From positions 1 to 33,423 of the forward strand of contig JACNFR010000036.1 of assembly GCA_014384555.1 (NCBI GenBank): a stretch of DNA of 33,423 nt. The letters are read 5' to 3'. The notes under the pieces were generated by a model. It was not told the DNA's origin. It was given only the letters and a program-made list of their open reading frames with translations, and did not search any database. The stretch comes from Candidatus Nitrosopumilus sp. (GTDB lineage Archaea; Thermoproteota; Nitrososphaeria; Nitrososphaerales; Nitrosopumilaceae). The translations under genes were made by a program, and so were the position numbers. Shown in pieces: positions 8,016 through 15,388 of the stretch (within the stretch, counting starts at the first letter, position 1; the number at the start of each line of letters is the position of its first letter).

Positions 8016-8129
8016 TTATTTTGCTTTGTCCTTTTGATTTTTTTCAGATTCTTTGAATGCGTTTACATCCTCTGATGGTTTGGTTTTATTAGAACCAAAT
8101 TTCAGTTTTGCAATTAATTTTTTAAACAT
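8016..8129 (-). CDS. 37-aa basic microprotein (island gene a)
   Basis: The ORF track gives 63 aa from a TTG at 8207. I place the start at the ATG at 8129 (MFKKLIAKLKFGSNK) because a TATA box (cagtatatac on this strand) lies 22-31 bp upstream, the leaderless distance, and inside the longer version. The product is an amphipathic basic helix followed by a polar tail ending KNQKDKAK, with no Cys. It heads the four-gene operon. No function is assigned. Confidence 0.6.
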   Translation of the reverse strand: MFKKLIAKLKFGSNKTKPSEDVNAFKESEKNQKDKAK

Positions 8130-8150
8130 ACTTTCTATGGATTCACGTTG

Positions 8151-8160
8151 GTATATACTG
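8151..8160 (-). promoter_or_regulatory. TATA box of the microprotein operon
   Basis: The minus strand reads cagtatatac, centred about 26 bp before the ATG at 8129. Position and sequence fit an archaeal core promoter for a leaderless transcript, and the site decides the start of the first gene. Confidence 0.55.
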
Positions 8161-8306
8161 GCGTATTGTTCAAACTTTGCGCCTGATTTTATCTCTTGAT
8201 AAAGCAAAGCAGTTTATAGCTAAAATCCCCTCTTAGAATAGAATGATTTTTTGGGATATTCAATGGCAAGATGAAAATATTTTAATTGAGATTAGCAAAT
8301 AGAGTC

Positions 8307-8489
8307 ATGGCCGGTTACATGGGAGATAAATCCAATATGGTTGTACATCATTTAGAAATGATGTCTACTGATTGTAAAATTCATGATGTGGAAAAAGCAA
8401 ATATGCATTATTTTGTCCCTGACATGCTTGATCAAGCACGAAAAGAGAACTTTGTACCATGTAAATACTGCAATGAAACTAAAACTTGA
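8307..8489 (+). CDS. 60-aa small zinc-binding-like protein
   Basis: The ORF track begins at a TTG (8286). The ATG at 8307 (MAGYMGDKSNMVVHHLEMM) is preferred because a tattttaatt box is centred about 26 bp upstream. The protein has a Cys-x2-His pair (DCKIHD), an intermediate helix and a terminal CKYC, a plausible one-zinc CxxH/CxxC arrangement. It diverges from the microprotein operon and is followed by another small Cys protein. The family is not recognised. Confidence 0.65.
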   Translation: MAGYMGDKSNMVVHHLEMMSTDCKIHDVEKANMHYFVPDMLDQARKENFVPCKYCNETKT

Positions 8490-8559
8490 GAAATATTTTG
8501 AATAATCAACGCAGATAGATGATGATTTTTCCCTAAATACTAGTCCAACAGATAACAGT

Positions 8560-8709
8560 ATGAATTGTCACAAAATTAGTGAAGCCCATCTTTGGAGATA
8601 TTCCAAACATAACAAAATGCGTAGATGCTTAAAATGCAAATCTAGAATCAAAATGACTGAGCAAGAATATCATCTCAAATGGGGGATGCATAAAATTATT
8701 GCAAAATAG
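8560..8709 (+). CDS. 49-aa basic Cys/His microprotein
   Basis: This gene is not in the ORF track. The product starts MNCHKISEAHLWRYSKHNK, then MRRCLKCKSRIK and EYHLKWGMHKIIAK. A CxH motif and a CxxC motif are separated by about 20 residues, and the protein is strongly basic (about 13 Lys/Arg), suggesting a nucleic-acid-binding zinc knuckle. A taaatac box lies about 25 bp upstream of the ATG. It is the last member of the small-gene island. Confidence 0.6.
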   Translation: MNCHKISEAHLWRYSKHNKMRRCLKCKSRIKMTEQEYHLKWGMHKIIAK

Positions 8710-8770
8710 TTTGTGCTAATCTAAATGGATTCTGAACGTAGAAGTTATAGGCAAGTTTTAGAATATTATT

Positions 8771-9211
8771 TTGCATTTGAATATTAATGAGGCAAATAAA
8801 ATATTTCGAAAATCCATTATCAAAGGTTTTTTTGAACCACAACTGGTGAATCTAGATTTTCAAAAATCCCCGATAAAACATCCCTCGATTAGTGATGATG
8901 GCTTGATGCAGTCTGATTTACTTCATGTATTTTTTGATGTAGAAACTGGTTCTGATTATCCTGATGGCGATGAGTGGTTTATTGTTGAATTTGTATTCCC
9001 TCACGATGTTAAACTTCCTGATTCTCTGATGGGAACTGATTATTTTACAACTTTGTCTGTTGATGAAGGCAAAACATTCTGGCATCATCGTGAACTAATT
9101 CGTTACAAATATGGAAAATCTAAAAAATTACTTGATGCATTAGATTTTCTAGAATCAAAATACAAAGAACTTCATGAATCCCTTGAACCCTTACAGAAAG
9201 ATCTTAAATGA
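8771..9211 (+). CDS. Hypothetical protein, 146 aa
   Basis: No family is recognised. The protein is acidic to neutral and lacks Cys and membrane segments. It has a basic N-terminal helix (INEANKIFRKSIIKG), a beta-rich middle (LLHVFFDVE, EWFIVEFVFPHDVKLP) and a C-terminal coiled-coil-like helix (LLDALDFLESKYKELHESLEPL). The start must be a non-ATG codon: an in-frame TAG lies 12 bp upstream and the first candidate is TTG. It converges with the next gene with an 8-bp overlap. Confidence 0.65.
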   Translation: MHLNINEANKIFRKSIIKGFFEPQLVNLDFQKSPIKHPSISDDGLMQSDLLHVFFDVETGSDYPDGDEWFIVEFVFPHDVKLPDSLMGTDYFTTLSVDEGKTFWHHRELIRYKYGKSKKLLDALDFLESKYKELHESLEPLQKDLK

Positions 9212-9737
9212 TCTCATTCCATGAATCTCCTCGGAATGTGTATTTTTTATTTTCAGATAATGCAGAATCCAAACGCCATCTAATTGATTCAGCATCAAAT
9301 CTGTATATGATTTTTGTAATTTCTGATGGTAGTTTTTTAGGATCTAGATGAAATGGCAATAATTCCAAAACAAAATCAATCTTTTCTAATGCATTATCAA
9401 ACCATTGTCTGTCTTCAGTGTCTATGGTGAAAACGATTTTTGGGTTTCCAGAAAAATTAATTACAATTTTTAAAGCATTTCCACTACCTCTTCTTCTCTT
9501 CATTTCTTTGAAAACTGCTTTGATCTTTTCCCAACGTTTGAATTCAAACCATTGGAAAAACTCTTCATTGAATTGTAGGGGTATGTCAATATCTAGAAAA
9601 CTAACAAAATTCTCATCATTTACTTCAATTTCATCCTGAACTATTGTAAAATGAGAATTTAGAAAACCATAAAGAACTTCAATCTCCCAAGGAGAAATTC
9701 CATAATATCGTAATGTAGTTTTCACATTTTCTGACAA
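9204..9737 (-). CDS. Hypothetical protein, 177 aa
   Basis: No family is recognised. The N-terminus LRYYGISPWEIEVLYGFLNSH looks like a short helical domain. The middle alternates basic helices (KRWEKIKAVFKEMKRRRG) with strands (KIVINFSG, KIVFTID). The C-terminus is helical and rich in aromatic residues. There are no Cys, no signal peptide and no membrane span. The start is TTG; a GTG four codons later is the alternative. Its 3' end overlaps the convergent 146-aa gene by 8 bp, so the two transcripts are complementary at their ends. Confidence 0.65.
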   Translation of the reverse strand: MSENVKTTLRYYGISPWEIEVLYGFLNSHFTIVQDEIEVNDENFVSFLDIDIPLQFNEEFFQWFEFKRWEKIKAVFKEMKRRRGSGNALKIVINFSGNPKIVFTIDTEDRQWFDNALEKIDFVLELLPFHLDPKKLPSEITKIIYRFDAESIRWRLDSALSENKKYTFRGDSWNEII

Positions 9738-9812
9738 TGATTTAAAATCCTAAAAATTGTAATTAAAGCTTCAAAATCAGTCAAACTAGTACAAATTCAC
9801 CTTAAAATTAAA

Positions 9813-9820
9813 ATTATATG
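9813..9820 (+). promoter_or_regulatory. TATA box for the 109-aa gene
   Basis: An attatatg element lies 22-29 bp before the ATG at 9842, suggesting a leaderless transcript. Confidence 0.5.
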
Positions 9821-9841
9821 GAATGACATACAACCTCAGAC

Positions 9842-10171
9842 ATGAAGAAAGAATTTGTAGTAAAAAGCATTGATTCTGCACCTGATGGAGCACCATACGT
9901 TGTAGTCTCATTATCATCCATTAAGGATCTAAAGGGAGGAACTCAAACTCAACAACCTCCTTTTGGCAGTCCAAAAGTTATGGGATTTTCTAACATGAAT
10001 GATATGATGAAAGACTTGAACAAGATGATGTCTGGAATGGGTGGTGGAATGGGTATGCAATCCGGTGTTACTCAACTAAAACTGGAAATGCATGAATACA
10101 AAGAGATGGGTCTTTCAGTTGGAGATAAGGTCTTTTTAGAATTAAGTAAGGCAGAATCTTTAGGTGTCTAG
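9842..10171 (+). CDS. Small protein with a Met/Gly-rich central loop
   Basis: The 109-aa protein has two ordered ends and a flexible middle. Residues 1-30 (EFVVKSID, APYVVVSLSS) and 78-107 (TQLKLEMHEYKEMGLSVGDKVFLEL) look like strands of one small beta fold. Residues 34-76 are rich in Gln, Pro, Met and Gly, including MMSGMGGGMGM. The GLSVGDKVFLEL ending resembles the final strand of OB- or SH3-like domains. Methionine-rich loops occur in copper-binding and signal-sequence-binding proteins, but nothing here proves either role. It converges with the next gene with one base between them. Confidence 0.65.
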   Translation: MKKEFVVKSIDSAPDGAPYVVVSLSSIKDLKGGTQTQQPPFGSPKVMGFSNMNDMMKDLNKMMSGMGGGMGMQSGVTQLKLEMHEYKEMGLSVGDKVFLELSKAESLGV

Positions 10172-10172
10172 T

Positions 10173-10727
10173 CTACCAGATTGTGTCGAAAAATTTCCAA
10201 CCATAAAATGCTGCAATAGTTCCAATTACAAATAACATTGGTTTCCATGCAAATACAGGAATGCTCGGTGTTGCAAGTTTAACTTTGTAATTATCTACAA
10301 TAGCATGAACGTTTTTCTTTATTTTATCATGCCAAATACTGTAATCCACTTGGTATTTTTTTAAAATTTCTTCTACCTCATAAACCACTGGAGTTCTTTG
10401 TGAAAACAAATGTTGAAGATAATCCCTTGACACTTCTACCTCTGCATGAATTCCGATTAGTCCCTTTTTCAAATCAACCATTCTAATGTGCATCTCCCAT
10501 GGTTTTTTCAGTTTAAGATTAAGGCCACTTCCAATTTGATCTGGTTGTTTATGTTCGAGTTTAACTTTGGTAAATCCTTCATCCGTGAAAATTTTTGTTA
10601 GTTCTTCAAAACTTTTCTTAACTACAATATGGAGCTGCTCTACACCATCTTTACTATCGACATTAATTTTGTGTTTTATTCCATCAAAAAATGATACTGT
10701 TTTTGGATATGTGGTGAGATATTCCAT
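10173..10727 (-). CDS. Hypothetical protein with a C-terminal membrane anchor
   Basis: The ORF track begins at a GTG (10739). I choose the ATG four codons later (MEYLTTYPKTVSFF) because a tttaaat TATA box lies 24-30 bp upstream of it. The 184-aa product has a soluble region with repeated beta strands (EQLHIVVKKSFEELTKIF, EMHIRMVDLKKGLIGIHAEVEVSRD), then a helical segment and a single C-terminal hydrophobic span (PMLFVIGTIAAFYGWKFF). It is probably a tail-anchored cytosolic protein. No family is recognised. It lies 36-48 bp downstream of cofE on the same strand but appears to have its own promoter. Confidence 0.65.
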   Translation of the reverse strand: MEYLTTYPKTVSFFDGIKHKINVDSKDGVEQLHIVVKKSFEELTKIFTDEGFTKVKLEHKQPDQIGSGLNLKLKKPWEMHIRMVDLKKGLIGIHAEVEVSRDYLQHLFSQRTPVVYEVEEILKKYQVDYSIWHDKIKKNVHAIVDNYKVKLATPSIPVFAWKPMLFVIGTIAAFYGWKFFDTIW

Positions 10728-10749
10728 TATTTTTTTCACCTGATTCCTC

Positions 10750-10757
10750 TATTTAAA
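10750..10757 (-). promoter_or_regulatory. TATA box supporting the start at 10727
   Basis: The minus strand reads ctttaaat, 23-30 bp from the ATG at 10727 but only 11-18 bp from the GTG at 10739, so it favours the ATG. Confidence 0.5.
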
Positions 10758-10775
10758 GCAGAACTGAGTTTCATG

Positions 10776-11552
10776 CTAGTTATTTGGGGGATTTGACAAT
10801 CCTCTAACGTAAACACATTGATCTGGTGAAATTGCCATTTCTGATGGATTGATTTTTCTATCTGTGAGTTTTGCATCTGAATTTCTAACTATTGCAAACG
10901 GTCTTGATTCGGCCCCTTCCCCCATCTTGTGATTTGCAATTGTAGCGAGATTATCGACCACTGCTTGAAATGTGACTTTTAGTGGATTTCCATCAAGATC
11001 TTTTTTTGCTCTCATATCTAAAACAGGTTCAATTCCAGCACATGATATTGCAACACCTGATGTCCCAATTCTTGCTGGCATTAATCTACTATCTACAAGT
11101 ATAATTCCAACATGGATGAGGAATTTTAAGAAAATTTTTCTACGAATCTCTTCTGCAGTGTGATATGGATTAATTGGATATAGTATTGCTCTGCCTTTTT
11201 TTGCATTTGATTTGTCAATTCCTGCATTTGGAGCCATGATATTATCTGAAGATGTAATGACAAATCCACCAATCCCGCCAAAAATTTTATCAGATTCTCT
11301 AATGATAATTTCTGCAATTTCCGATTTTAACTGATATGTTTTTGAAACTTTCAAACCTTCTTCTGAAGTCTTGATTTTATCCAAATCTACAATTCTTCCT
11401 TGTGAATTTGAAATGTATTTTGTTGAAATCACCAAAACGTCTCCGTTTTCTAGTTCTGTTTTATTTTGCTCTAATGTTTTTAGTAGTACCTCGAAAACAT
11501 CAAATTCTCCTTCCATCCTTTCTGCTAAGAGTGGTAAAACCGTTAATTGCAC
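10776..11552 (-). CDS. cofE: Coenzyme F420-0:L-glutamate ligase
   Basis: CofE adds gamma-linked glutamate to F420-0 using GTP, the last steps of the deazaflavin cofactor F420. The 258-aa protein is full length. It shows GDVLVISTKYISNSQGR (ligase core), IIRESDKI, the conserved APNAGIDKSNA loop, LYPINPYHTAEEIRRKI and a metal-site-like DSRLMPARIGTSGVAISCAG, all expected for the family. The VDSRLMPAR segment replaces the more usual DS-GRPWR form. The start is GTG; an ATG one base off is out of frame. It diverges from the leuC-like gene with 73 bp between them. Confidence 0.9.
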   Translation of the reverse strand: MQLTVLPLLAERMEGEFDVFEVLLKTLEQNKTELENGDVLVISTKYISNSQGRIVDLDKIKTSEEGLKVSKTYQLKSEIAEIIIRESDKIFGGIGGFVITSSDNIMAPNAGIDKSNAKKGRAILYPINPYHTAEEIRRKIFLKFLIHVGIILVDSRLMPARIGTSGVAISCAGIEPVLDMRAKKDLDGNPLKVTFQAVVDNLATIANHKMGEGAESRPFAIVRNSDAKLTDRKINPSEMAISPDQCVYVRGLSNPPNN

Positions 11553-11625
11553 ATTATTCTGAGCATTCTTTTTCTTTTTTATTGTTCTGAAAAGCTTTTA
11601 ATCTGTATAACGAGCTTTTTTGATT

Positions 11626-12894
11626 ATGAATATTACTGAGAAGATTCTTGCTCGTGGCGCTGGAAAATCTTCTGTTTCCCCTGATGATGTGGTTTTTGCT
11701 AATGTGGATAAAGTCATGATGCATGATGTATCTGGACCAGGCGTGATTAAGGTATTTGACAAATTAAAGAAACAAGGAATTTCTGTTGATAAATTATGGG
11801 ATCCTACTAAAGTTTGGGTGGCAGAAGACCACTTTGTTCCTTCTGCAGAAAAAGTATCTGCTGAAAATATTGTAAAATTATCAAAATTCACTAAACAGTA
11901 TGGAATTGAAAAACACTTCAAATATGGAATGGGACAATACGGAATTTGTCATACCATATCTCATGAAGAAGCTATGGTGTTGCCTGGTGAGGTTTATGTC
12001 GGTGGGGATTCTCACACAAATACAACTGGTGCCTTGGGTGCTTTTGCTTGTGGTCTAGGACATACTGATGTTGCATATGTTTTATTGAATGGAAAAATTT
12101 GGTTCAAAGTTCCAGAAACTTATTACTTTAAGCTAAACGGAAAATTACCTGATCATGTAATGGCCAAAGATTTGATTCTAAAAATTATCGGTCAAATTGG
12201 AACTGATGGGGGTGCATATCAAACTATGCAGTTTGGTGGTAGTGGTGTTGATGAAATGTCTGTAGAAAGTAGATTGACATTATGTAATATGACTACAGAA
12301 GCTGGTGCAAAGAACGGTATTGTAGAGCCAGATCAAAAAGTGGTTGATTATCTAACTCAGAGAGGTGCAACCAACATGAATTTGATAAAGGGTGATGATG
12401 ATGCTGAGTATGCTAAAATGTTTGAATTTGAAAGTTCAGAGATGGAACCAATGGTTGCAAAACCATTTTCTCCTGAAAATACAACTGTTGTAAGAGAAGC
12501 TCCTTCTGTAGAGTTGGATAAATCCTACATTGGTTCTTGTACTGGTGCAAAATACGAAGATTTGGTAGCTGCTGCAAGTGTTCTCAAAGGAAGAAAAGTA
12601 AAGATCAGAACTGAAATTTTGCCTGCAGCAATTTCTATTTATCGAAGAGCCATGGAAGATGGATTATTGAAGATTTTCTTAGATGCCGGTGTTACAGTTG
12701 GACCTCCAACATGTGGTGCCTGCTGTGGAGCACACATGGGTGTTTTGGCAAAAGATGAAATTTGCATTAGTACAACAAACAGAAATTTCCCTGGTAGAAT
12801 GGGTCATGTAGAATCTCAAACCTATCTCTCATCACCACTTGTGGCAGCAGCTTCTGCAGTAACTGGAAAAATCACCGACCCGAGGGATCTATGA
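11626..12894 (+). CDS. Aconitase-family dehydratase large subunit, archaeal LeuC/HacA type
   Basis: This 422-aa protein is an isopropylmalate isomerase/homoaconitase-type large subunit carrying a [4Fe-4S] cluster. The ligands are Cys305 (YIGSCTGAK) and Cys363/Cys366 (PTCGACCGAH). VYVGGDSHTNTTGALGAFA (124-142) and the TNRNFPGRMG ending are family hallmarks. Where LeuC/HacA proteins usually read GSCTNGR, this one has GSCTGAK, so its substrate may differ. It pairs with the overlapping small-subunit gene, and a second, bacterial-type pair follows. The ATG at 11626 is preferred over the track's TTG six bases upstream; a TTTTAA box lies about 26-32 bp before it. Confidence 0.85.
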   Translation: MNITEKILARGAGKSSVSPDDVVFANVDKVMMHDVSGPGVIKVFDKLKKQGISVDKLWDPTKVWVAEDHFVPSAEKVSAENIVKLSKFTKQYGIEKHFKYGMGQYGICHTISHEEAMVLPGEVYVGGDSHTNTTGALGAFACGLGHTDVAYVLLNGKIWFKVPETYYFKLNGKLPDHVMAKDLILKIIGQIGTDGGAYQTMQFGGSGVDEMSVESRLTLCNMTTEAGAKNGIVEPDQKVVDYLTQRGATNMNLIKGDDDAEYAKMFEFESSEMEPMVAKPFSPENTTVVREAPSVELDKSYIGSCTGAKYEDLVAAASVLKGRKVKIRTEILPAAISIYRRAMEDGLLKIFLDAGVTVGPPTCGACCGAHMGVLAKDEICISTTNRNFPGRMGHVESQTYLSSPLVAAASAVTGKITDPRDL

Positions 12895-13385
12895 TGAAAG
12901 GTAACGTCATAAAATACGCTCAAGACAATGTTGATACTGATGTCATAATTCCAGGGCAATACCTCAAAGTGCATGATTATGCAGAACTTGCAACTCATGC
13001 AATGGAGGGATTAGATCCTGATTTTCATTCAAAAGTAAAAGAAGGAGATTTTATTTTATCTGGCAAGAATTTTGGATGTGGCTCATCTCGTGAACATGCT
13101 CCGATTGCACTATCTCATTCTGGAGTAAAGGCTGTACTTGCATTATCTTTTGCAAGAATTTTTTATAGAAATTCTGTCGATGGCGCATTTTTGTTGCCAA
13201 TTGAAATCGAACAGGATGCATATGATGGAATTTCAGACGGGGATGAAATTGCAATCGACGTTTCTTTAAATGAAATTAAAAATATCACCAAAAATCAAAC
13301 CTACAAAATGAAACCTTTTTCAGAAATTATTGGAAAGATAATTGCTGCAGGTGGGCTTTTCAAGTATAAACCCGACCAGGATTAA
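12891..13385 (+). CDS. Aconitase-family dehydratase small subunit, archaeal LeuD/HacB type
   Basis: The 164-aa swivel domain partners the preceding large subunit. It shows [14 protein letters not shown], then [17 protein letters not shown] with the substrate-binding GSSRE loop, and SFARIFYRN. The loop after 'YL' is known to help set substrate choice in archaeal enzymes; it reads KV here, whereas isopropylmalate enzymes are (from memory) RT. The segment after FYRN (SVDGAFLLP) also differs from the common NAINIGLP form. Two ATGs overlap as ATGATG with the stop of the large subunit; the second (12894) is equally possible. It is one base from the next start and certainly co-transcribed. Confidence 0.85.
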   Translation: MMKGNVIKYAQDNVDTDVIIPGQYLKVHDYAELATHAMEGLDPDFHSKVKEGDFILSGKNFGCGSSREHAPIALSHSGVKAVLALSFARIFYRNSVDGAFLLPIEIEQDAYDGISDGDEIAIDVSLNEIKNITKNQTYKMKPFSEIIGKIIAAGGLFKYKPDQD

Positions 13386-13386
13386 A

Positions 13387-14802
13387 ATGGGAAAAACTCT
13401 TTTTGAAAAAATTTGGGAATCTCACATTGTTGTTGAAAAACAAAACGATCCTTCACTGATTTACATTGATAGACATCTTGTTCATGAAGTAACATCTCCA
13501 CAAGCTTTTGAAGGATTACGTATGAATAACAGAAAAGTCAGACGACCTGATCTCACTATTGCAACAATGGATCACAATGTCCCAACAACAGACCGTTCAC
13601 TTCCAATTTTAGATCAAACATCCTCAGTACAAATCCAAACTTTGGAAAAAAACTGCAAGGAATTTGGAATAAAATTATTTGATATTAACAGCCCCAATCA
13701 AGGAATTGTCCATGTTATTGGACCTCAATTGGGAATCACTTTACCTGGAACTACTATTGTTTGCGGTGATAGTCATACATCTACACATGGTGCATTTGGA
13801 GCCCTAGCTTTGGGTATTGGAACTAGTGATGTTGAGCATGTATTGGCCTCTCAAACAATGTGGCTAGAAAAACCAAAACCCTTTGAAATTAGAGTTGAAG
13901 GAAAAAGAAAAAATCCTCATGCTGTAACTGCCAAAGATATTGTTCTATCTATTATCAAAAATATTGGTACTGGCGGTGGTACGGGCACTGTAATTGAGTA
14001 TCGCGGTGATGGTATTACTGATCTCTCAATGGAGCAAAGAATGACTATTTGCAACATGTCAATTGAGGCAGGGGCACGTGCAGGTTTGATTGCTCCTGAT
14101 GAAAAAACCTTTGATTATTTGAGGGGTAGAGAGTACACTCCAAAGAACTATGAATCACTAGTTGATTCTTGGAAAGATCATCTCAAGACTGACGGTGATG
14201 CAAAGTTTGAAAAACAATTTACTTTACACATTGATGATATCGCACCTCAAGTTAGCTGGGGAACAAACCCTGGTATGACATCTGATGTCACTGAATCCAT
14301 TCCATCTCCTGATGAATTTTCTAAAGGCGATTCAAATCAAAAGAAGGGAGCTGAAAAGGCACTTGATTACATGGGTCTAGAACCTGGTACTGCAATTGAA
14401 GATATCAAAATTGATAGAGTGTTTATTGGCTCATGCACTAATGCAAGATTAGAAGATCTTATTGAAGCATCCAAAGTAATCAAGGGACAAAAAATTTCGC
14501 CAAACGTTCAAGCTATGGTTGTCCCTGGTTCTCAAATGGTAAAAAAACAGGCTGAAGAAATGGGGTTGGATAAAATTTTCATTGATGCAAATTTTGAATG
14601 GAGAGAAGCTGGATGTAGTATGTGTCTTGGAATGAATCCAGACATTTTATCTCCTGGTGAGCGATGTGCAAGTACCTCTAACAGAAACTTTGAAGGCAGA
14701 CAGGGAACTGGCGGGAGAACTCACTTGGTAAGTCCTGTGATGGCCGCAGCTGCTGCTATCAAAGGACATTTTGTAGATGTTAGGAAGATGGATTTGAGTT
14801 AA
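13387..14802 (+). CDS. leuC: 3-isopropylmalate dehydratase large subunit, bacterial type
   Basis: This enzyme isomerises 2- to 3-isopropylmalate in leucine synthesis. The 471-aa protein follows the long bacterial LeuC pattern: [13 protein letters not shown] start, [49 protein letters not shown] with the first cluster Cys, and [10 protein letters not shown] with the other two, ending [17 protein letters not shown]. The track extends upstream into the previous gene; the ATG at 13387 matches the family start and lies one base after the previous stop. A canonical leuC directly behind an archaeal-type pair suggests the two pairs do different jobs. The bacterial type was probably acquired by transfer. 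Confidence 0.93.
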   Translation: MGKTLFEKIWESHIVVEKQNDPSLIYIDRHLVHEVTSPQAFEGLRMNNRKVRRPDLTIATMDHNVPTTDRSLPILDQTSSVQIQTLEKNCKEFGIKLFDINSPNQGIVHVIGPQLGITLPGTTIVCGDSHTSTHGAFGALALGIGTSDVEHVLASQTMWLEKPKPFEIRVEGKRKNPHAVTAKDIVLSIIKNIGTGGGTGTVIEYRGDGITDLSMEQRMTICNMSIEAGARAGLIAPDEKTFDYLRGREYTPKNYESLVDSWKDHLKTDGDAKFEKQFTLHIDDIAPQVSWGTNPGMTSDVTESIPSPDEFSKGDSNQKKGAEKALDYMGLEPGTAIEDIKIDRVFIGSCTNARLEDLIEASKVIKGQKISPNVQAMVVPGSQMVKKQAEEMGLDKIFIDANFEWREAGCSMCLGMNPDILSPGERCASTSNRNFEGRQGTGGRTHLVSPVMAAAAAIKGHFVDVRKMDLS

Positions 14803-14803
14803 C

Positions 14804-15388
14804 ATGGAACCGTTCAAATCTGTCTCAAGCATTGTCACTCCTCTTGATAAGGTAAATGTAGATACTGATCAAATTGTTCCAAAACAATTCTTAAAACTAG
14901 TTCAAAAATCTGGATTTGGAAAATTCTTGTTTTTCAACTGGAGGTTTGATGAGAATGAGAATAAGAAATCTGATTTTGTCTTAAATGACCCAAAATATGA
15001 AAATTCACACATTCTTGTGGCCGGAGATAATTTTGGCTGCGGTTCTAGTCGTGAACATGCAGTCTGGGCCTTGCTTGACTATGGTTTTTCTGTGATTATT
15101 GCCCCTTCCTTTGCAGATATTTTCTTGAGTAATTGTTTCAAAAATGGTATTTTGCCAATAACCTTGGACCAACAACTTGTGGAAAAATTACAGCAAGAAA
15201 ATGGCGCAATTAATATCGATTTAGAAAATCAAACTATCAAAACTCCTTCTGAGGAAATATCTTTTGGAATTGATTCTTACAAGAAAAAAATTCTCTTAGA
15301 AGGGCTGGATGATATTGCACAAACTTTTCAATACGAAGATAAAATTTCAGAATTTGAAAAAGGATCTAAAGTCCCATCTGTTTTATAA
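14804..15388 (+). CDS. leuD: 3-isopropylmalate dehydratase small subunit, bacterial type
   Basis: The 194-aa small subunit has all LeuD hallmarks: [55 protein letters not shown] and PSFADIFLSNCFKNGILP. It starts with ATG one base after the leuC stop. Together with LeuC it forms the heterodimeric isopropylmalate isomerase. The 3' end overlaps the convergent nucleotidyltransferase by 23 bp. Confidence 0.93.
   Translation: MEPFKSVSSIVTPLDKVNVDTDQIVPKQFLKLVQKSGFGKFLFFNWRFDENENKKSDFVLNDPKYENSHILVAGDNFGCGSSREHAVWALLDYGFSVIIAPSFADIFLSNCFKNGILPITLDQQLVEKLQQENGAINIDLENQTIKTPSEEISFGIDSYKKKILLEGLDDIAQTFQYEDKISEFEKGSKVPSVL

Noticed and set aside
7774-8037. 87-aa hydrophobic plus-strand ORF
   Set aside because: It lies antisense to three overlapping Cys-rich microprotein genes; its Leu/Phe/Thr composition is what Lys/Glu-rich genes give on the opposite strand.
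8130-8207. TTG-initiated extension of the 37-aa microprotein
   Set aside because: A TATA box lies within it at the correct distance from the internal ATG, so the extension is probably upstream, untranscribed DNA.
11598-11921. 107-aa minus-strand ORF over the start of the LeuC/HacA-like gene
   Set aside because: Antisense to a gene with clear motifs and no independent support.
13342-13386. Upstream start of leuC given by the track
   Set aside because: It runs inside the preceding small-subunit gene in another frame; the ATG at 13387 matches the family N-terminus.
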